Notes: a model not told the origin generated them from the letters alone. DNA of 64,000 nucleotides from Xylocopa sonorina (GCF_050948175.1 NC_135194.1:10160033-10224032); one strand, 5' to 3'. Positions 12,351 to 24,861 are shown, counted from the first letter of the stretch. Translations and numbers: made by a program.

Positions 12351-13900
12351 CTTTCGTTCGAGTATATAGCGGAATTTTAGATTCTGATCGATAGAAGTTT
12401 AATCTGTCTTCAATGCTAATTTCGAGACATCACACAGACGATGCAAGATTAAGTAAGAAGTTACGAAGAATGATCGTGGCCATTGAGTTTTCAGTGTCGA
12501 AGGAGGACAGTCACGGTACATCGAGGTTCTTCTGTTTCTGTATATTAAATTGAACTATTGCAACGTAAGCTCGTGGTGTCTCTTCTCCACGCGCCTAATA
12601 AATTACTCAGGGCTCTATCAATTTTCCTGATCTAATAAACCGGCGAACAATTGACTCTTCCGGGCGCTCGCGTACCCGGAAAGGGACGTACGCTCGGTTA
12701 TTCGTAACCGCGAAAAAATGTTCAATACATAACCGCGGGCATCACGTAAATTGCGCAACGGCGTACCAGATTCCCGCAAGCCACGGACCATCGAATAATT
12801 TGACCACCGCCACCGAGATTTTTATTGTGCCACAAAAGTCGGATGCACGCGAAATTGGGACGAAACGATATCTGCTGCGCCGCGTTTCCTGTCGGACCAA
12901 GTAAGGATAATTATATGCTCCCTCTGTCCTCTGTAATAGTAGTTGCAGTTACTGAATTTAATTTGTCACGTGTTAATAATGGTAAAAGAAGATAAATGTA
13001 GAACGTAACGTTTACTGTGAAATGTTCGTTTCACGGATTTTCCTTTTAAAATTTGGAACAATGTAGATTTGGGAACTTCGACGGTGCGAACTGCTGATCT
13101 TATGGTGCCTCTTCTGCCAAGAGGAATACGTTTAAATTCTTCAAGATTTCCTCGTATACTCGTACACTCGTCAGTGCTTGATTTAATTACGCACTCCGTG
13201 AGAGATTTTTCAAACTAAATTCCGCAGTTAACTGGTTAAATGAGGAAAAGAAGGTAACGTTCTAAATTCAAAGTAATTAAGAGAATTTTCAGTGTAGAAA
13301 TTAAATTATTACCACTTTAATCTGCTCTCGCGGGTATCGCGTTAAAGCGGCGAATCGGATGTTCGTCTGTCTAATAAAAATTGTATTTCTGCTTGACAAA
13401 CTATACGAGACCTTGCGTCGAGGGTTAAGTAACAGAGTGGTACAATTGCGTATGCAAAATCGAAGACGAAGCGATTTGTATTCGCTAACTTTAAATTATA
13501 TCTTCGAGGCGGAACTCTGGTTTAGGGGTGGAACATTTAATAAATTAAACAGTGAGGGTGTTTGAATAGTTAATACTTCCTGGAGCGGCACACTTAACTG
13601 GATCGTTTCTTAGTACTTACGCAGATTTTCACTGATCAGAGAATTATAAATTAATAGCGAGGATCTAATTTTAAACAACAATTATAATTCCCACAAATAA
13701 TATATACTTAATATATATATAATAACGAACATAAGGAACATAATTTAATACAAATAGCAGCGATTCAACTACGATAGACTTAAAATAGAGATAGATTGTA
13801 TTAAGTTCTCCAAGAACGCGTAAAGCAAATTTCAAAACATTTCGCGGAGTCCAACAGAACGTCCGAAAGTAGTAAAGCACACAAATATTCGAGCACAGTT
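12351..13900. other. AT-rich non-coding stretch
   Basis: Includes a TA-rich segment at about 13700-13725. No gene or structured RNA seen. Confidence 0.6.
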
Positions 13901-16420
13901 CGCACAATGCTCACTCTTAAAACGGACCATCGAACGGACAGCCTCGACTGTTCAACCGGCGACGCTCGAGCGCAAACATCGCGTTCATCCCCTAGAGGAT
14001 GTCTGTCAGTTTACGTATCCTCGCGGTCGACCCTCTCGTCGTCGAGCGTATTCTCGCGAGCCGCAGCCAAGAGAACAGAAGCGGATTCCTGGCGTTTCAT
14101 TTACTCTCCGTTGACGCGCGATTCCTTGCACGCCCCCGCGGGCTTTATTTTCACGCTGGCTATCTTTAACAGCGATCGCGCGGAGAAAGGGGCGCGCGAG
14201 CCGCTCTCGAGGAACGGGGAGGATTTCGATTCGACGAAACGGGTGATAAATCCTGCCGACTTATCGGTTATTGGGTTGTGCGATAATTTTCTGCGCGCGA
14301 TTGCTTCCAGGATACCGTTTTCCGCGAACACGACCCTATCTTTTAGATGTAGGTCAGCTTTTTAACCCCCACGCGTTTTTTGCCTCCACGGTCGCGATCC
14401 CGATTTGTTCTCGCCGCGAGATGCGCGACTGGTGCACGTATAATCGAGTTAAACGCACGGATTTGTATTTAATAATCGCGTTCCGTTTAATCAGTCACAA
14501 GCTCGTGGCTCCGTGTTTGATAATCATCCGCGGAACATTTACGAGCACTTGAGCCGATGAATTTCTCGATGTTATTCACGAAACGCGTTTATACAGGAAT
14601 AATTGATATTTAATTTCAACTGATGCGAATAATAAATTTGTAAGTACGAAGCTTTTAACTGGTAAACAACGAAACGTGGAAAAGGGTATTTTGTACCTCT
14701 CGATACAATATTAAAAAAGAACCAGGCAAAGATTTCTATTTTAATCATTTAAAGACACTACAGTCACCCAAAGGGGCGGAACAAAATATTTATACGTCGA
14801 ACACAGATCGAATCTCTAATCAAGTGTTACAGAAAAACCGTTTGGTACGAACAAAACACGCGACATCGGCACTTGGGACAGATTAAATCCATCGCGAAGG
14901 AGGGGGAAAAAACATGGGGCAGAAATTGAAACGGTTCTCGCAGATCCGACGGAGATTGCGGTCCTCGAAAAAGCGAAAACCCGTCAACAGAGAGGATTCC
15001 GTGGAACTTTTGATTGTTGAACGGTTCCCCGTCGTTTTCTTTGAAAACATCCTCCGGCGCGGTAATTCAGCGGGCCGGCTGGTGCATTCGTTCCTGCAGT
15101 TTTTAAGAAGCCGCCGCAAGAAAAGCACGCAATCAACAGCGCAAGAGTCCGCGCGAAGAAATGATGTTCCGCGATGTCGGAATTTCTGGCGGGGAACGTA
15201 TTAACGGCCCCGAAACTGGCGGGGGTATCCGGAGAACTCGAGGGGCGGAACGCGGCTGGTTTCCCTGAGAAAACAACGAAAAGTTCCATTCTCAGATTAA
15301 CTCGTTAAGCCGCGTCTGGCTCGCGTCGAAATGAATTCCCTTCCGCGAAAGGAACCACGGCACCGCCGGAAACCGTTGCCTCTCGCGTTCTTCTCGCCGG
15401 GGAAACACCCTGAGAACGCCGCGAGCCTCGCAAATTGATGCACGAGCCTCGCGTTTCACCCGCTTTTTGCTAAACATTTATGCCCCGCCTGGTTTCTGTT
15501 CGAGTGTGTTCCCCGTTTTTCCGACGCGGATGCGTTTAGCGAACGTTTTCGCCCAGCAACGAAACGGAGGTTAAAAAATGTAAGAAACTACCGCTGAAGA
15601 TTCAGTTGAAACCTTAGAATGTAGCTGAGAAATTTTATTTGGAAACTCTGCTCGCTACGGAAACTCATTTATTTAGTTGTCATGTTGTTAAGCAACTTGC
15701 TAATTTAGTTTCAAAAATGTATGGGAAACAGTACAATATTTCTACAAATTACCGTAGAATTTCTCTGAAAAATACATTTCATCGTTCAATTAATATCTGA
15801 TCGAAGCAACATCGATCTGGATCGAAGTACACAAGGTAGAACAGAGGAAGAATCAGAAGGAACGTCGTCGAACGAGCCACCCCTTTATGCTCGTTAAATC
15901 GTCGGTGAGAAGCAACGAGGATGAATCCGCACGAGAAATATTCTTTATCGTCAAACGGTCGACGCAACAAAAGATTCCCTCTTCATCAGCCTCTCTGCCT
16001 CCCGTTCGTCCCCCGCCGACGTTGAATCATCCACCCTTCCGCGCGATTCATCCCCGACCGTTTCATAATTTCGACCAGAAACAAAGTGCCACGCTTCGTC
16101 GTTTCGCGAACGGAGCCGTTTTTCAAGAGGAACGCCGCGCGACAGCGAAGAAAGGGAACAAGGGAGATGGACACGCCGCGCGTTAAGGGATTATGGAGCA
16201 AAATGGCGCGTCGTTCGTCGCGCGAGCCCTAGGAGGGTGAGCGAGGGCGTGCGCGCGATATCCGCAGTGCGTATGCCGCACGCTCGTGACCCGTTTCGAA
16301 GACGCTTTGAATATCCGACGGGGAATAACGAGAGCCCATTGTTTCGATAGTTTTCGTTGGGAACGGCTCTCGGTTATTTTTCGAGCGCGGCGGCGCCTCG
16401 AGGGCGGGACAAGGACGTGT
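13901..16420. other. large GC-rich block, no recognisable gene
   Basis: The GC-rich DNA, dense in CG, is broken by an AT-richer stretch at about 14560-14880 and another at 15570-15880. Open frames up to 152 codons (13907-14365 plus) are mirrored antisense and Arg/Ser-rich. It may hold untranslated or regulatory sequence of a neighbouring gene, but no exon boundaries could be fixed. Confidence 0.4.
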
Positions 16421-16424
16421 CTAG

Positions 16425-16688
16425 CCGGAGGACTGGAGGGCCGCGCGGCTGCTGCTTCCTGGTACACGCTCGTCGTGCGGAAGATTCCCCGTGGTGGACT
16501 TTGTGTTTCGACTCGGAGATTGTTTCGCGAAGCGAGACATCGTGGGTGGGTTGGGTGCGCAGGAACTTGAAGTGGTTACGGTGTCGAGGAAGAAAGGTGG
16601 GCGGATGGCCACCATCCGAGGTTCCACCAGGGAGGGATATTTTAATTTCAAGGTGATACGCTCGTCGAGTAACGACTACATGATGTAA
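16425..16688 (+). CDS. possible exon fragment, unrecognised
   Basis: An open frame runs from just after a stop at 16422-16424 to a TAA at 16686-16688. The last 65 codons (from a GTG at 16491) have a balanced, protein-like composition with an acidic/hydrophobic centre and a basic patch. AAG followed by GTGATA lies near 16652 and could serve as a splice donor. The complementary strand is also open (16421-16651 minus) with a Pro/Ser/Thr-rich product, so strand is uncertain. There is no ATG near the start and no recognised domain. Confidence 0.08.
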   Translation, partial: PEDWRAARLLLPGTRSSCGRFPVVDFVFRLGDCFAKRDIVGGLGAQELEVVTVSRKKGGRMATIRGSTREGYFNFKVIRSSSNDYMM

Positions 16689-16700
16689 CGCGAATGTAAT

Positions 16701-18000
16701 GTTTAAGCTCGACGTCGTTGTGTCTGAATCACACTTCCTTTTCGATTGACTCTTTACTGTGAAACTCGTATCACTATTATCGTTTGATTACTCCATCCAA
16801 GGAGAGATAACAAATTTCGAAACGAGACGTACTAAAAAATAAGTGTAACGACGAGGAATAAAAATGATCGTTGAACGTTGAGAACAAATAAGGTGAATAA
16901 CAGTTTGAGAACTGGTCGTGGTATCGAAACTCTTGCGCATGATACCCGGGAGCACAATGGCGGTGGATACACTGGCGCGTCGTGGTAAGTGTATAATCAC
17001 CCAACAGCATGCGGCAACTTCATAAAAGCCAGGTCTCGGGTTAGGAGGGAGGATCCCAAGTTTCACTCTCCTCGCACTTGACCGCACGGTAAAGCCGCAA
17101 AAAGTGGCTCTCTTATCGTACTTCCGGCAGTCTCTCGACGCTAGTTAGGCCGGGAAAGCGACGCTCACGGCGTCTTCCACGGGTGTTTCACAGAAATCCG
17201 TCTCGCTGATCCTTGATACAAACGATTGGTGGGGGGCGAGACCCGAGGGACAAGGCGGTCTCTGTGCTCGTTCCAATTGGTCTGTTAATGGCATGTGTAA
17301 CTCGGTGAAACACGTATTCGTCTTTGGGGTATCTAGGCCAGACGGATGACGGCGACGTATAAGCGCATACCCACCTTCTGCATTTCTGACACGGTTCGTG
17401 ACTCCCTTAAGCGTTTGCATTGTGGATCGTAAACAGTGCTCCTGCGATTCCGGAACTCGCTAGCCTATTACGCCACTTCCACTTGCTGGTTACCTGCTGT
17501 TCGAGGATCGTGTGTACGTATGAAAGAGGATCGAACAGTTTCCAAATAGAAATTTTGGGGGAAGTTACGAATTATATTGCAACGATAACAGAACGCTTGA
17601 ATTTACGCTCCTAATGTCTAGTAATTTATAATCTGCGGCAGCATTTAATTGTTTCAGCAAAAGTGACAATTCTTATGTATAACTTTGAAACGGTCTGAGT
17701 TTCCACATGGCACAACTTAATTTTAAACGGTAAAGACAGTATAACAAAGAATCTGCGACACTACTTCACAAATTCTACACTATTTTTCCTTCCTTCCACC
17801 TGTTTCACTTTCTCTACATCGATTTTTTCCAGTCTTCCCCCCTAAAACTGATTACGTCAAACAGGGACACAATTTCGTTAAATCTCGCAACGCATCCAGT
17901 CGCCATTACCAAGCTTTTAAATCTGTTAACAATTAATCAACCCTCACGAGCAAGTAAAGCCGAATTAACCGCCCACTACGGTGTTTCCCACGCCCGGCCC
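16701..18000. other. non-coding stretch
   Basis: Mixed composition with short frames only (99 and 91 codons minus). No recognisable gene, RNA or repeat. Confidence 0.55.
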
Positions 18001-18375
18001 ACCCCCGTGGTGCTCGTTTAAAACAACGCACGCACACGATCGGCGCGTGTCCGAGCGTTCGAAATTAATTCGGCCGGCATTAGTCAGCCGGGGGCCGTGT
18101 TCTCCGCGTCCCTCCGTAAATCACGACCGGTCGACAGTCATAGTTTTCGTCCCAGTTCCTTGGGCGAAGGCCGCGCCGTAACAAGGTAAAACCGCGGCCG
18201 TCTGTCTCCGCGCGAACTGCAAATACAGAAGCGCGCGGATCGCGCGCCATTCCCGCCGCCGTCGGCGGCCTTCGCGGTGGAAATCAATGATCGCTTCAAG
18301 GAGATCACCGGATGCAGCCCGCGGCCGCTTTCGCGTGTCGAATACGAGGACTTCTCGACGCTACTTTCGGAACAG
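18001..18375. other. GC-rich left flank of the tandem array
   Basis: GC-rich, NotI-site-containing DNA directly abutting the 172-bp array. A short string near 18176 resembles the 3' end of small-subunit rRNA but extends only about a dozen bases and is treated as coincidence. Confidence 0.45.
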
Positions 18376-18880
18376 GGTTGATTCGACGCGACCAACGTTA
18401 AGGGTTGTCTTGTGCGAGGCTCAGAGAGCTGCAACATTCGTTAAAATCGAAGGAAATAGCGCAAATCAATTGTAGAGAGTATGGTAATTCCTCGAAGATG
18501 AAGTTTGCTGCTTTGGTGCATTATGCATTTTTAAAAAGGGGTTGATTCTGGGCCACGACGCGACCAGCGTTAAGGGTTGTCTTGCGCGAGGCTCAGAGAG
18601 CTGCAAGATTCGTTAAAATCGAAGGAAATAGCGCAAATCAATTGTAGAAGGTATGTTAATTCCTCGAAGATGAAATTTGTTGCTTTGGTGCATTGTGCAT
18701 CTTAAAAAAGGGGTTGATTCTGGAGCGCGACACGACAAGCGTTAGGGGTTGTCTTGCGCGAGGCTCAGAGAGCTGCAAGATTCGTTAAAATCGAAGGAAA
18801 TAGCGCAAATCAATTGTAGAGAGTATGGTAATTCCTCGAAGATGAGATTTATTGCTTTGGTGCATTATGCATCTTAAATT
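18376..18880. repeat. tandem repeat, three copies of a unit of about 172 bp
   Basis: Three head-to-tail copies begin with GGTTGATTC at 18376, 18540 and 18712, the last ending near 18880. Copy one is 164 bases because of a short deletion around GACGCGACC near its start; the others are about 172 and 169. Copies share long identical cores, for example GAGGCTCAGAGAGCTGCAA and GAAATAGCGCAAATCAATTG, and differ by scattered substitutions. Each unit ends in a T/A-rich junction after TTTGGTGCATT. No open frame is conserved across units. It could be a satellite fragment, a minisatellite, or a tandemly duplicated regulatory or RNA unit. Confidence 0.95.
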
Positions 18881-18951
18881 CTACACTCAGCTCTTGATAA
18901 TCGTAGTTTTTATACTGTAAATTCTATACAAATCATTATACTGTAATTTCG

Positions 18952-19058
18952 TCAAGTACGAAATAGCTTGATGGGATGAGTATAATGTTGTACACTCGCA
19001 TAATACCTCTGTCTATGTTTCAAATAACTGTATATAGGGCTTTGCAATAAAATTTAGT
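18952..19058. repeat. diverged direct duplication, copy 1
   Basis: About 107 bases match 19886-19993 in the same orientation. The pair begins with the shared string TCAAGTACGAAATAGC and ends in a shared TTTGCA.TAAAAT. Identity is roughly three quarters by eye, with one or two small indels. It starts about 70 bases right of the 172-bp array. Confidence 0.8.
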
Positions 19059-19885
19059 AGAAATACCATAAAAATTGCTCCCTGCAAGAGGAAGGAACGC
19101 TCAGAGAGACCATATGTCGCGAGCAAACACTTTTCGAGATAAAAATTGATAAAGTTTCAGCAAGCATGGTGTTACACGCGTCCGTAGATTACAACTTACG
19201 ACCAGTCAGCCGTTTGGTAGGGTCTGACCATATGACGAATACTTGGAGACATAGTATAACCGTTTAAAGAAACTGCGAAAGTTTAAAGGGATGTAAGGTG
19301 CATCGTTTAAAGAGGCCCAGTGACCCAGAGACCAACTGACCTTCTTCTCTCTACCTAAACAAATTCTACGCGAACCATTGCATCCGTCGTCGATCAGGTC
19401 AGATCTTATCAAATGGTAAAGTCGACAATTAATCAATTTTCATCTGGAAGATTATTCGTTTGCAGGACGTGGCTTTTGAGACTCCTGTTCTTCTTTTGTC
19501 GAGCAGAATACGTTGATGTAAAAACATTTAGTCCTCCATTTGTGTCATTTGTCATTTTTAACGAATCGAATTGTAAAACGTGAAGATATTGAGACACATC
19601 GGCCGTAATTGTTGGCTATTCATCTATTGATCGCTTGACTGTGTTCTGTCATCGTATACTTCATAGATGGCTGGTAACGTAATTACAAACAATTCAGATC
19701 GATTATTGCATCTTCTATCACAATTACTTGACACAGATAGATAAACAGGCCAGATAGTAGGATTGATGGAGGCGAGCATCTCTACAGTCAACGTTCACCA
19801 GCGTATATAAACATGACCATTAATCTGTAACGAGAATCTGCCAAACTGAACCTTAAGTAAATGCAGTAGCAGGTCAATGATCCCA

Positions 19886-19993
19886 TCAAGTACGAAATAG
19901 CGTGACAGACTGGGTGTGATATCGTATATCCACAACAATACCTGTATCCATGCTCCAAATAACTACGTATAACGTTTTGCAGTAAAATAATAC
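19886..19993. repeat. diverged direct duplication, copy 2
   Basis: Partner of 18952-19058, same orientation, about 930 bases downstream. Shared blocks include TCAAGTACGAAATAGC, CAAATAACT and TTTGCA.TAAAAT. On the minus strand the copies encode loosely similar peptides (Cys-Lys, Leu-Tyr, Val-Ile, Met/Ile-Asp, Gly-Ile in order), but copy 1 has an in-frame stop. This is compatible with old coding or mobile-element ancestry but does not prove it. Confidence 0.8.
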
Positions 19994-22350
19994 AATAATG
20001 TTGAAACTTAATAATGAAAACCGTGGATGATCGATAACGCCAAATGAACCACTAATTACTCTACTCCGTTTTGAAATAATAGCAACCGTAACTTTGAAAG
20101 ATATCCCGCAAATTGCATAAAATTTCTCTGACACGGCGAATGTCGTTTCTTTAGAAAAATAAGCCGAGAGAAATGGAATCCACAAAGAAACTCGATTGTA
20201 TGGCTATTAATGGTATCGCGTACAAAAGGAACAAAGCGTGAAAATGGCTGCGCGCGGGTATACCGACACGTACAGGAGATATACGAACAGAAATTGCAGG
20301 CCACGCTTCACATAAGCAATAATTTCTCACGATTATACCCGACGTGTTCTCACCTTACGGTACCGCCAACAAAGTCAGATGAAATCAGATTAATCCACCT
20401 TTTCTCCGCGAACTCTTTCTCATCGATCCATTGTGAGATACGGCGCGGCGCTCCCGATTCGTTTGGCTCGCGAGCAGAACGATCCGGCTGAATCCATTGA
20501 TCCATTTTAACACAGATCGCTTCGCGAATTATTTTTCCCAGTAGTTCGCCGACGATGCTCGCTCGAAGCTTCGATCGCCAGCGTCGCGTTGCGTCTGACT
20601 CATTGTCAGGGTTTTTTTTTAACTTCCAAGTTTATTGCGACCTGTCCAACAGCGACGATTACTCGTAACGATCTGTTTCGTGCTTCGCGTGGATATTATT
20701 TTATTTTAGAAGATAATACGTGTTCGATGCAAAAATGGTCGTGATTAAGGTTGCGAGCCACCCTCGGAAATTCAGAACGGAGCCTCAGGCTACTGTGCAC
20801 AAGGATTCTCCGTATTTCCTCCCACTGTTCTCTTCTCTTATAAACTCATAAAACGCCTTGGGTTTGGAGGGACTGACAAATTATTAGAAACTTTACTGGC
20901 GGTGATTATACTCGATAAAAGTAATGGTTGAAAAAGCGAGTAGCGGTTCTCGTTTTACAGCTTTCCTTTTTGGTGCAGAATTGCAGAAATTCTAGTGAAC
21001 CAGCCACGTCGTAAGAAGACGATTAGATGGTTTAAAGATCGCGCGCATTCTGTATACATTTGCCTATTTAAATGTCTTCTAAGAATGCGTAAACGCCGTA
21101 ATTTCAGTAGCCGTACTGTTACCTTCGCGGTTCGAATCCTATAATCAGAATACTCGGTGCAAATTACCGTCGATGGTCCCAACTCGATTAGATCTATCCG
21201 AGACGTTGATAACGAGCAATACGCCTTCGAACCTACCCCCATAATAGCAATCGATAACCGCGTGCAGCCTCGCCATTTAGTTGCAGCTGAAACTGCAACA
21301 AACTTCCCCTGAAGGCATCCGCCACGCAACGAAGGCCACTGCGCCGCTCGGTTCTGCTCCCGTTTGCGATTTTTACAGTCCCACTTGTAATCATTCTCTC
21401 TGACTGAGAGAAAAGAGCCATCAAGTGCGTACAGCCGCATCCAGGGTAGCGAACGTGTCAATTAAGCGAAAGCTTCGTAAAAACAGTGCTCGAACACGCT
21501 GTCACGAGAAACCGCTTCCTATGGCGTTTCAAGCAAGATGAATGCATAGGTATCGTTATAAATTATACACTGCATTTACATAGCGCGGTGAACGTGAAAA
21601 TCCAGTAAATGTAATTGGCTGATCGTTAAATGGCAGTCGAAAGCGGAGAGTGTCGTTTCTTTTTACGAAATTAAATAATTAGTCAATTTAGACTTCAATA
21701 TCGATTCAGTCGAAACTCCCGTGAGTCGTCCAACACCTTATACAATCGTAATACTATTAATTATAATGATAAAATTATATTGTTAAATTAACTACTCTCA
21801 GAAAAAGTTTAATTCGTACGATAATATCTTAAATTTCATTAACGATGGTAAAGACACAGTTAAAGGATACTTCCTCCAGGGATATACACGTGTAATGCAT
21901 ATTTTATTAAAATACGTATAAATTACAATTACAATAATATTATATACAACGCGTAAGAATTTCTTCGCGAGCAGATTCGTACTCCATCAAAGGACTTCCT
22001 GGAAATCCTCGAAACCACCGGTTCTCCAGCGTTTCGCACCGCGAAAGATGGATCCGTAATCGTGAAATAATTGCTCGTTTCCTCGTGGCGATGGCCTCCC
22101 TTGAAAAAAGCAGCCACGGTTCACGCGGCTGAAGTTCTCGAACCGCTTAGAAATTCTGATTGCGAGACGTCGCGGACACGTTCTCCAGCCAGCCACTTTG
22201 AAGGGTGGTCTCCCTTGGCGTCGCGCACCCTCTTGGCGCCTCGTACGAGCTCGACTTTTTAAAAAATCTTTCGGAACTTCGAGAGTTCCCAGTTACTGCA
22301 AATTGCTGCCTCTCTCGTCGAACTGACTTCCTCGATAAATACTGGATACC
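19994..22350. other. non-coding stretch
   Basis: Mixed composition. A 168-codon minus frame at 20955-21461 is unrecognised and Arg/Leu/Ser-rich. A short imperfect hairpin with a three-base loop lies at about 20456-20485. Nothing else recognised. Confidence 0.5.
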
Positions 22351-22357
22351 TGTTTCT

Positions 22358-22396
22358 GACGTTTCGTCAAGGCGTTTCGTCAAGGCGTTTCGTCCG
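22358..22396. repeat. 13-bp minisatellite, three copies
   Basis: Unit GGCGTTTCGTCAA at 22371-22383. It is preceded by GACGTTTCGTCAA (22358-22370) and followed by GGCGTTTCGTCC at 22384-22395. Period 13, with one mismatch in the first copy and a truncated third. Confidence 0.85.
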
Positions 22397-24240
22397 CCAC
22401 TGAATTTCTGTGAAAAACATCGTACTTGGAAAAGATTTATTATTGTCGCGCGAAAGTATATTCTTTTAAATTTAAAATTCGTCGAGATAAATCTGCGATA
22501 CGTGTTTGTTATTTATTCTTGTTAATATTTTGCAACAAAAAGGCGGTGTCTAAATGATTCAAAATGGAAATATTATGGTGTTTAGATTGAAACATGCGAA
22601 TTATATAGGAAAGAAAGGAAGAATAGGGTCTTCGTGTAATTTTTTAAAAGATTTACTGCTTGTATTACACGTGGCATTCGAAGTGGATAGTTTCGCCAGT
22701 GTGTCTCAATTTATGAGTCGGATATTTCTGCCTAGGTCGGAGACGGTGAAATATGCGCGTCGAAATGAATCCTCTAAATAATTAAACCGAACAGGGACAA
22801 ATGAAAATTTCAGGCGAACGGTGAATGATATTCTACGCGTATCCATTAAATATTCGGGAAATATTTCAATTTCGTTCATTATTATGGGAATTATTGGTTT
22901 AAAATTGCTTCATATTCCGTTTCATCCGTTTTACTTCTATGGCTTCGATATCGTTCATAATTTATTTTGCTTCATCGCTTTGTGTATTATCCAACTGTTA
23001 CGTTTTTTATCCGTACCGTGATATTCTCAATCATAAATACCTTTTTATTATCGCGAGTTTTAAAGAGTACAATTAAAAAATAGAAAATTTAATTAATCAA
23101 CATTGAAATGCTGGCATGTATAAAAGCGTGCAACGCATTTCCAATTGTGGAACTTTACTAATTACTTTCTTAATCGTTTTCGTGACCAGCAGATTTATCG
23201 AATTTTTTTTAACACGTTCCACAGCTGTGGAACACATAACTTCTTAAATTTCCTTCTTCAGTCCGACACGTTCATCAACAACTAGGTCGCTCGTCTTTAA
23301 ACATTTACGTCTTTACGCTGAAATTATTAAAACACATTTTTAATAAATAAGTACTACGCTTTTATATATACGTCATTTATTTTGCATCTCCATCGTTGTT
23401 CGTTTACACAACGTGTACATCGAGTAATAAGCAAACGCTTCTCCTTCAAGTAAAGCTAATACAGTAATTATACGATTTTAAATTGCATCCCTTAAATTAC
23501 AGCGCATTAGTGATTATGCTAATGGTGCAGTACTAAAATGAAGTTTACTGAGAAGCGTTCACCTCACTGCACTGTTCTTAATAAATTATTACTATGTAAA
23601 CTCGTAGCGAATTTTTATAAAAATCCACGTACCTTCATTTAAACGAAATAACAAAATTAAAGCTGCGCGTTTAAACGGTCCCTTCGAAATATTACGTACC
23701 ATAAACAAAATTAAAACCTTGAACAATTTGATACAAGAAATTGGCAACAAGATTACAGTAAAATTGATGGCTAAGTAATACGTAGACAAGTATCGTCGGT
23801 AGCTAAACAAAAATAAAATAATCAAAGCAATCGAGATCCCCAAAGAAAACTACATCCTCCAGATGGCTAGCATTTCCAAACACATCATTTCGGACTTTCT
23901 CTCATTAATAGCGTCGACCTGGATAAAACACTTTGGTTGCCAAGGACAAGAAAAGTCGAAATATCCGCAAGGGTGAGAGCAATCTTGAGAATCCCTTTCA
24001 TCTTTCCATTTTACTCAGTCACAATCTATCAAGCGTAGAGACAAATCCGATCGCGTCACACAGTTGTTTGTCAAATAAAGTTTCATCGCTTTGCTAATTG
24101 TCTTCCATTCTCCAAAGAGAAAATCAACAAAATAACACCATCAAAAAACAAACGTATGAGTCGTCAGATAAATCAAAAGAAACGAAACAGAGAACAGTCA
24201 GGAGCCAAGTGTGTCGCGTTCGTCGATTCCCTTCTTCTTT
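22397..24240. other. AT-rich non-coding stretch
   Basis: Strongly AT-rich with few CG. Two hydrophobic open frames (66 codons at 22821 plus, 83 codons at 23592 minus) are Ile/Leu/Phe-rich, as expected from AT-rich codons, and are not taken as membrane proteins. Confidence 0.6.
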
Positions 24241-24438
24241 GTCATCTCTGTAACTACATAGAATTCCACGGTGCATTTATCGCGAGGAGATACACATAGG
24301 GGATCCAGCCTCGACGGAGGTCATCGCTTTCAGTCGAATCTCGCTCGACGTCGGAGGAATCGACGCGAACACCGGCCTGGTGTCGTTCCCTCCGAGGATC
24401 GCTCTATCCATCGATATAAGAGGCGTCCGTGGGCGTTC

Positions 24439-24861
24439 TTATATTTCACGGGATTGAATTGGGAATAGATGCGAGGTTCTATACGCTGAACGTACGATCC
24501 TCGAGTTTGTTGCTCTATATTGAACGCGAGAACGGAAAGAGGAGTCGGTCGCGTTCGATTCGGCGAACGATTGGTTCGTAACGCGTCGCGTTGAAACGTT
24601 CCGATCGACGTTGCGCTGGTGCAAATTGTTTAATTCGAGTCGCGTGAAATTTTTAGCTGCTTCTGCGATAGGATCGTCGATTTTCAGACGAGGAAGGACG
24701 ATACGATCCCCTTGTTTCGTCGCTGGAAAATTCATAACTGCGAACAATGACTCTGTTGTTGGACAGACGTCGAAATCGCCATGCCTTCGCCACGGTTGCC
24801 ACGTAACCGGAATGTCCAAACAAATGTTATCGATTACAAGTAGCGCTGGGTTGAATAGCAT
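24439..24861 (-). CDS. unrecognised 140-codon open frame, doubtful
   Basis: An ATG-led frame whose start lies two codons after an in-frame TGA. The composition is better balanced than the usual CpG-driven frames here: the N-terminal two thirds have acidic and hydrophobic residues, and only the tail is Arg/Ser-rich. No domain, signal peptide or catalytic motif is recognisable. The base at -3 is T, a weak initiation context. A 162-codon frame (24611-25099) overlaps it on the plus strand. Several frames of this length are expected by chance in 64 kb, so this is only a candidate. Confidence 0.08.
   Translation of the reverse strand: MLFNPALLVIDNICLDIPVTWQPWRRHGDFDVCPTTESLFAVMNFPATKQGDRIVLPRLKIDDPIAEAAKNFTRLELNNLHQRNVDRNVSTRRVTNQSFAESNATDSSFRSRVQYRATNSRIVRSAYRTSHLFPIQSREI

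Noticed and set aside
15005..15030. String similar to the miR-315 5' end
   Set aside because: Only 12 bases match and no complementary arm is visible.
18175..18195. CGTAACAAGGTA, like the 3' end of small-subunit rRNA
   Set aside because: About a dozen matching bases only, with no rRNA sequence on either side.
19886..20304. Minus-strand frames loosely reminiscent of the C-terminus of an insect chemoreceptor
   Set aside because: The resemblance needs a frame change and lacks the conserved last-helix pattern. Too weak to call.
20456..20485. TTCGTTTGGCTCG resembling part of miR-375, inside an imperfect hairpin
   Set aside because: The match is 13 bases only, the hairpin loop is three bases and the stem does not extend, unlike a pre-microRNA.
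21128..21145. GGTTCGAATCC, a tRNA T-loop/B-box match
   Set aside because: The T stem does not pair, no A box or acceptor stem lies at the right distance.
20955..21461. 168-codon minus-strand frame
   Set aside because: Arg/Leu/Ser-rich with no motif, and length within chance expectation for the number of frames scanned.
22821..23843. Hydrophobic frames resembling membrane proteins
   Set aside because: Located in very AT-rich DNA, where Ile/Leu/Phe/Tyr codons dominate by composition; no ordered helix pattern or conserved residues.
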